37,785 nt of DNA from an uncultured Olsenella sp. (lineage in GTDB: Bacteria > Actinomycetota > Coriobacteriia > Coriobacteriales > Atopobiaceae): the NCBI GenBank assembly GCA_900316105.1, contig ONBR01000017.1:1-37785 (forward strand), given 5' to 3'. Below the pieces are notes generated by a model. It was not told the origin of the DNA, made no database searches, and worked only from the letters and a program-made list of their open reading frames with translations. Numbering within the stretch: position 1 is the stretch's first letter; each line of letters starts with the position of its first letter. The position numbers were made by a program, and so were the translations under genes. Shown here piece after piece: positions 33,785 to 37,785 of this stretch.

Positions 33785-35530
33785 ATGAGCAAGAGGTCCG
33801 ATCGTCAAGAGACGCAAAGGGATGTGGCAGAGGTCGAGAGCGGCCTTCGTGGACGTGGGGGAGAGGCCCCGCGCAGGCGGCCGACCCGACGCGGGGACAC
33901 GCCGAGGACGGTTGCCCCGGCTGGGGAGCGGGCCGCGCGAGTGGCACGAGGCGATCGGGCGGCGCAGGGCGCTGGGAAGGCCTGCGTGCAGGTAGAGCGC
34001 CAGGCGCGGGACGGGCGGGCTGCGCAGGGCCAGGTTGCGGCAAGGCCGCAGGGACAGGCTGCGGCAAAGCCGCAGGGCCGGGCCGCAGCAAAGCCGCAGG
34101 ACCAGGCCGCAGCAAATGCGCAGGTCCAGACCCGGGCCCAGAAGGTACGGCATGCCAGGCCCCAGGTCGAGCCCGCGCACGAGGTCCCCGCATCGACGCC
34201 CACATCCACCCGTCGGGTCCACAGGCTGACTACCGCGGTGACCTTTGGCATGATCGCCATCGGCGCCGTCCTAGGCCTGGCCCTCTTTGCCCGCCCCACG
34301 GTCTCCGAGGCCGAGAAGCGCGAACTCACCCACTTTCCCGAGCTCAGTGCCCAATCGGTGACGGACGGGTCCTTCTTCTCGGGCCTCTCCCTGTGGTACA
34401 GCGACACCTTCCCCTTCCGTGACCAGCTGGTCAGCGCCAACGAGGCGGTGCAGTCTACCTTTGGCGTGAAGGGCGAGACCCAGATGGTTGGAGGCAACGT
34501 CCAGCAGGACGACCTGGACGCTGCCCTGCAGGAGGAACAGTCCGGCGCCGACTCGGGCGACCAGGCCGAGGAGGAGCCCCAGGGTCCCGTGGAGGTGCCC
34601 GACCAGAACGCCATGGCTGCCGACATGCAGGCCAACGTGATGAAGGGTCTCTACGTGAAGGACGGCGCCGCCTACAGCGTCTACTACTTTGTCCAGGACG
34701 CCGTCGACCGTTACGCCGAGGCCATGAACACCTGCGCCACCAACCTGGACGGCCAGGCCGAGGTCTACAGCATCCTCATCCCCAACAACTCGGGCGCCGT
34801 CCTGGACCAGGAGACCCTGGACTCCCTGGGTGGCACCGACCCAAAGAAGGCCCTGGAATACTGGTGGTCAAAGATGGACTCCGACAAGGTCCACGTGGTG
34901 AAGAGCTTTGACAACATCCGCGCCCACCGCGACGAGTACATCTACTTCCGTACCGACCACCACTGGACCCAGCTGGGCGCCTACTACGCCTACGAGGAGT
35001 TCTGCAAGGAGAAGGGCGTGGAGCCGGCCGACATCAACAGCTGGGAGCTCCAGACCTTCAAGCCCTTCCTGGGTTCCTTCTACAGCCAGCTGCACAACTC
35101 CGACATGGCGGCCAATCCCGACTACGTGGACGCCCGCATCCCGCCCGACACCAACGACATGACCATCTGGAACCGTGACGGCGAGGAGGTCAAGGGCCAC
35201 GTGATCACGGACGTGTCCAGTTGGAACGAGAACTCCAAGTACGTGACCTTCATCGCCGGCGACCAGCCCCTGGAGAAGATCGAGAATCCAAAGAAGGACG
35301 ACGGGTCCTCTTGCCTGCTGATCAAGGAGTCCTACGGTGACGCATTTGCGCCGATGCTGGTGGCCAATTACCAGACCGTGTGGATTATGGACTTCCGCTA
35401 CAACGACAGCAACATCATCGACTTCGTCAAGGAGCACGACGTCAAGGACGTGATTTTCCTGAACAACATGACCATGGCAGGATCGGAGTCCGTGTCAAAG
35501 ATGATCTGGAACAAGGTCCAGCAGCCCTAA
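33785..35530 (+). CDS. DHHW-family (AlgJ/AlgX-like) SGNH acetyltransferase
   Basis: A 581-residue, membrane-anchored protein expected to take acetyl groups from the MBOAT partner and place them on an extracellular polymer. Residues 1 to about 155 are a basic, Gln/Ala/Pro-rich cytoplasmic segment with four octapeptides of the QAAAKPQG type. One transmembrane helix follows (TFGMIAIGAVLGLALFA). The extracytoplasmic catalytic domain contains TDHHW with Asp391, His392, His393 and Trp394, and the likely nucleophile Ser516 in KESYGDAFAP. The start is ATG 33785 behind a weak site; an upstream in-frame ATG at 33731 lies inside the MBOAT gene. Confidence 0.9.
   Translation: MSKRSDRQETQRDVAEVESGLRGRGGEAPRRRPTRRGDTPRTVAPAGERAARVARGDRAAQGAGKACVQVERQARDGRAAQGQVAARPQGQAAAKPQGRAAAKPQDQAAANAQVQTRAQKVRHARPQVEPAHEVPASTPTSTRRVHRLTTAVTFGMIAIGAVLGLALFARPTVSEAEKRELTHFPELSAQSVTDGSFFSGLSLWYSDTFPFRDQLVSANEAVQSTFGVKGETQMVGGNVQQDDLDAALQEEQSGADSGDQAEEEPQGPVEVPDQNAMAADMQANVMKGLYVKDGAAYSVYYFVQDAVDRYAEAMNTCATNLDGQAEVYSILIPNNSGAVLDQETLDSLGGTDPKKALEYWWSKMDSDKVHVVKSFDNIRAHRDEYIYFRTDHHWTQLGAYYAYEEFCKEKGVEPADINSWELQTFKPFLGSFYSQLHNSDMAANPDYVDARIPPDTNDMTIWNRDGEEVKGHVITDVSSWNENSKYVTFIAGDQPLEKIENPKKDDGSSCLLIKESYGDAFAPMLVANYQTVWIMDFRYNDSNIIDFVKEHDVKDVIFLNNMTMAGSESVSKMIWNKVQQP
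34034..34129 (+). repeat. 24-bp tandem repeat in the DHHW N-terminus, about four copies
   Basis: In-frame degenerate units encode QVAARPQG, QAAAKPQG, RAAAKPQD and QAAANAQV. Basic, flexible cytoplasmic tail; no known motif. Confidence 0.8.
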
Positions 35531-35543
35531 TCGCCCGCCACTC

Positions 35544-35623
35544 GGGGGTGTGTCGCGGGATGTGTCGCGGTGGGTTGTGTCGCGGGGGTGTGTCGCAGAG
35601 GGTAGCCCCCCGCGACACACCCC
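35544..35623. repeat. GTGTCGCGG repeats ending in a 12-bp perfect hairpin
   Basis: Four forward copies of a TGTGTCGC(G/A)G-type word between 35549 and 35598, then one inverted copy. GGGGTGTGTCGC (35585-35596) pairs perfectly with GCGACACACCCC (35612-35623) across a 15-base loop. It follows the DHHW gene by about 15 bp and could end its transcript, although no T-tract follows. Confidence 0.85.
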
Positions 35624-35652
35624 TTCGGCACATGCGGGATGTGTTTGTGGAT

Positions 35653-35762
35653 GAAATTGAACTTTTTTCTTACGGCCTCCTGTGTCGAGTGCTACCATCA
35701 GTTCAGCGAAATTGAACTTCTTGCCAGACGAATTGAACCTTACCTGGCAACGAAATTGAACT
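35653..35762 (+). promoter_or_regulatory. Four GAAATTGAAC sites upstream of the regulator-aminotransferase gene
   Basis: GAAATTGAACTT at 35653-35664 and 35708-35719, GAATTGAACCTT at 35730-35741 (one A shorter), and GAAATTGAACT at 35752-35762. Measured at AATTGAAC, the spacings are 55, 21 and 23 bp, near whole helical turns. The second site is also part of GTTCA-N7-TGAAC (35701-35717). The last site abuts the ribosome binding site AAGGAGG at 35764-35770. The following gene encodes a DNA-binding domain, so autoregulation is likely (inference). Confidence 0.7.
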
Positions 35763-35778
35763 GAAGGAGGTAGACGAC

Positions 35779-37386
35779 TTGAAGACACTCTTTGTCCAGC
35801 GACTCGAGCAGCGGATGAAGGAGCGAAGCCTGAAGCAGGCAGACCTCATTCGCATGGCCGCCGCACAGGGCGCTCGCCTGGGAAAGAGCCAGCTCTCTCA
35901 GTACGTCAGCGGAAAGACGGTCCCGCGACCAGCCTCGATGAAACTCTTGGCCGAACTCCTGGAGGTCGATCCCTCCTGGCTGGCGGGGGAGGCCGACGTT
36001 GCCGAAGCGTCGACGGCAGCACGGCCCGCGGCCGAAACGTCAGCAGCTGCCAAGGCTGCGGCAGCCGCACCAGCGCCCTTCGTCTCCAACGAAATTGAAC
36101 CTGGACACGCGCCAGCCCAATCCGACCCCAAAGATCCCCAGTCCTCCAACAGAAAGGTTCCCACCATGCCCCGTCGCACCTTCACCAAGTCCCACAAGCT
36201 CGACAACGTCCTCTACGACGTTCGCGGTCCCGTTCTGGACGAGGCAATGCGCATGGAGGACCAGGGCACCCACGTTCTGAAATTGAACATCGGCAACCCC
36301 GCCCCCTTTGGCTTCCGCACGCCCGACGAGGTCGTCAAGGACATGCAGGACCAGCTCACCGAGTGCGAGGGCTACTCCAACAGCCGCGGCCTCTTCTCGG
36401 CCCGCAAGGCCATCATGCAGTACGACCAGCTCAAGAACATCCCCAACGTGGACGTCGAGGACATCTACACCGGCAATGGCGCCTCTGAGCTGATTAACCT
36501 TGCCATGTCCGCCTTCCTCGACGACGGCGACGAGATTCTGATTCCCAGCCCTGACTATCCCCTCTGGACGGCCAGCGCGACTTTGGCCGGTGGCCACGTG
36601 GTCCACTACGTCTGCGACGAGCAGCAGCACTGGTACCCCGACCTGGACGACATCCGCTCAAAGATTACCGACCGCACCAAGGGCATCGTGATCATCAACC
36701 CCAACAATCCCACCGGCGTCCTCTATCCCAAGGAGGTTTTGGAGGGTATCGTCGAGATTGCCCGTGAGCACCAGCTGGTCATCTTCTCCGACGAGATTTA
36801 CGACCGCCTGGTCATGGACGGCAAGCAGCACACCTCCATTGCCAGCCTGGCGCCCGACCTCTTCTGCGTGACCTTCAACGGCCTGTCCAAGTCTCACATG
36901 ATCGCCGGTTACCGCATCGGCTGGATGAGCCTGTCGGGCAACAAACGCATCGCAAAGGACTACATCGACGGCATCAACATGCTGTCCAACATGCGCCTCT
37001 GCTCCAACGTGCCCGCCCAGTCCATCGTCCAGACCTGCCTGGGCGGCGTCCAGCGTTCGCAGCAGCTCCTTGTGCCCGGCGGCCGCATCTACGAGCAGCG
37101 CAAGTACGTGTACGACCGTTTGAGCCACATGGATGGCGTCAGCGTTGTCAGGCCTGACGCGGCCTTCTACATCTTCCCCCACCTGGACCCCGAGAAGTTC
37201 AACATCACTGACGACGATCAGTTCGCCCTGGACCTGCTTAAGGACAAGCATGTCCTGATCGTGGCTGGCAAGGGCTTCAACTGGGAGACTCCCGGCTACT
37301 TCCGTGTGGTCTACCTGCCGCGCAAGCACACCCTGATCGACGCCATGGACGCCCTAGAGGACTTCCTGTCCTACTACCAGCAGTGA
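35779..37386 (+). CDS. XRE-type DNA-binding domain fused to an AlaA-like alanine aminotransferase
   Basis: A 535-residue fusion. Residues 1 to about 72 form a helix-turn-helix of the XRE class (QRMKERSLKQADLIRMA, GKSQLSQYVSGKTVPRPASM). An Ala-rich linker runs to about 129. The rest is a class I aminotransferase of the AlaA type (glutamate-pyruvate transamination): NPAPFGFRTPDEVVKDM, NPNNPTGVLYPKEV, FSDEIYDRLVMDG and NGLSKSHMIAGYRIGWM with the PLP Lys371. The start is TTG 35779 with AAGGAGG eight bases upstream. A second start signal, AGAAAGG with ATG at 36166, precedes the enzyme domain, so a free enzyme form is possible. Two more GAAATTGAAC words lie inside at 36091 and 36279. It may sense its own substrate or PLP as MocR-type regulators do, but MocR proteins use GntR-type domains. 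Confidence 0.9.
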   Translation: MKTLFVQRLEQRMKERSLKQADLIRMAAAQGARLGKSQLSQYVSGKTVPRPASMKLLAELLEVDPSWLAGEADVAEASTAARPAAETSAAAKAAAAAPAPFVSNEIEPGHAPAQSDPKDPQSSNRKVPTMPRRTFTKSHKLDNVLYDVRGPVLDEAMRMEDQGTHVLKLNIGNPAPFGFRTPDEVVKDMQDQLTECEGYSNSRGLFSARKAIMQYDQLKNIPNVDVEDIYTGNGASELINLAMSAFLDDGDEILIPSPDYPLWTASATLAGGHVVHYVCDEQQHWYPDLDDIRSKITDRTKGIVIINPNNPTGVLYPKEVLEGIVEIAREHQLVIFSDEIYDRLVMDGKQHTSIASLAPDLFCVTFNGLSKSHMIAGYRIGWMSLSGNKRIAKDYIDGINMLSNMRLCSNVPAQSIVQTCLGGVQRSQQLLVPGGRIYEQRKYVYDRLSHMDGVSVVRPDAAFYIFPHLDPEKFNITDDDQFALDLLKDKHVLIVAGKGFNWETPGYFRVVYLPRKHTLIDAMDALEDFLSYYQQ

Positions 37387-37494
37387 GACAATGGGGACGG
37401 AGCACTTTGAGACATTGGGGACGGAGCACTTTGTCTCAGAGACAAAGGGGACGGAGCATTTTGTCTCAGAGACAAAGGGGACGGAGTGAGTCAG
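37384..37494. repeat. Cluster D of the GGGACGGAGCACTTTGTCTC repeat family
   Basis: It starts directly at the stop of the aminotransferase gene (TGA reads on into TGAGACAATGGGGACGG). It contains one shortened unit, one full core and one core with CATT in place of CACT; the latter two are each followed by an inverted partial copy. Confidence 0.9.
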
Positions 37495-37521
37495 GGCCGA
37501 TTGGCCTGGGATTGAATTTCG

Positions 37522-37562
37522 ACGCCACGTTAGCGGATGAGGCCGCTATCGTGGCGTTTTTT
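37522..37562 (+). terminator. Strong rho-independent terminator
   Basis: ACGCCACG (37522-37529) pairs with CGTGGCGT (37550-37557). An inner AGCGG/CCGCT stem gives a long hairpin, and a run of six T at 37557-37562 follows. It ends transcription of the regulator-aminotransferase gene. Confidence 0.9.
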
Positions 37563-37640
37563 CTTAACTGGAGCGGAGCAATAGAAGAAACGAATGTACT
37601 ATTACTGCAAACAAATAAGAACAAAAATACGTATCATATA

Positions 37641-37669
37641 TAGACAAACGAACAACTGTTTTATATACT
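37641..37669 (+). promoter_or_regulatory. Vegetative promoter near the right edge
   Basis: TAGACA (37641-37646), a 17-bp spacer and TATACT (37664-37669), within a 100-bp AT-rich patch. A start near 37676 is expected, inside or just before a GGCCTT/AAGGCC stem at 37671-37690. The gene it drives lies beyond the window. Confidence 0.7.
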
Positions 37670-37670
37670 A

Positions 37671-37785
37671 GGCCTTGCTATAGGAAGGCCAGCCGTCTGG
37701 GAACATGCACCGCGGCACTCGGGCCGGCCCGACTTGACGCGACAACCTGCAGCTATACGGGGCCAGGCGCCGGGCTTTCATCTCT
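37671..37785 (+). other. Non-coding stretch downstream of the last promoter
   Basis: About 115 bp of GC-rich sequence without an open frame. It contains a GGCCTT-N8-AAGGCC stem and the self-complementary CGGGCCGGCCCG (37720-37731). It is either a structured leader or the start of a small RNA; I could not match it to tmRNA, RNase P, SRP or 6S RNA by eye. Confidence 0.35.

Overview
The window comes from a high-GC chromosome with Gram-positive-style ribosome binding sites (GGAGG, AAGGAG), frequent GTG and TTG starts, and an anaerobic (early-cobalt) cobalamin pathway. Gene content and protein flavour suggest a gut or rumen member of the Coriobacteriia, probably an Olsenella-like Atopobiaceae. That assignment is inference; no rRNA gene is present to test it. 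I found no rRNA, tRNA, CRISPR array, insertion sequence or phage gene.

Region 1 (1-17221) is an almost continuous plus-strand cobalamin cluster: cbiF, a cbiG-cbiH fusion, cbiJ, cbiET, cbiA, cbiB, a CobD/CobC-type decarboxylase, cbiP, cbiC, then cobT, cobU, cobS, a second short cobU-type gene and cobC. Most neighbours overlap by 1-14 bases (ATGA or GTGA junctions), so translation is probably coupled. Together they take the corrin ring from cobalt-precorrin-3/4 to adenosylcobalamin. cbiL, cbiD, cbiK/X, the adenosyltransferase and the cobalt transporter are not in the window and may lie upstream. A secreted GH5 cellulase-like lipoprotein sits between cbiC and cobT with its own leader. In front of cbiF is the most unusual object in the window: two convergent arrays of a 13-bp word repeated exactly every 21 bp (15 copies forward at 103-409, 18 in reverse at 522-891), within one open frame whose stop overlaps the cbiF start.

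Region 2 (17359-25120) holds three small uncharacterised proteins and two large convergent cyclic-di-GMP proteins. One is a membrane GGDEF-GGDEF-EAL protein; the other is a soluble protein with degenerate GGDEF domains and an intact EAL domain. Region 3 (25359-32237) has a MATE exporter, the amtB-glnK ammonium pair, xpt, and an ABC exporter divergent from xpt across a perfect palindrome. Region 4 (32347-37386) has an AlgI/DHHW polysaccharide O-acetylation pair, then an XRE-regulator/alanine-aminotransferase fusion preceded by four copies of GAAATTGAAC and containing two more. The window ends with a strong terminator and a promoter for something beyond the right edge.

Repeats are a theme. A 20-mer, GGGACGGAGCACTTTGTCTC, occurs in four clusters, two of them starting exactly at stop codons. 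A GCCAGCGGCCAG word is expanded into linkers of several cob genes. Several other genes carry short in-frame tandem repeats in linkers or tails.
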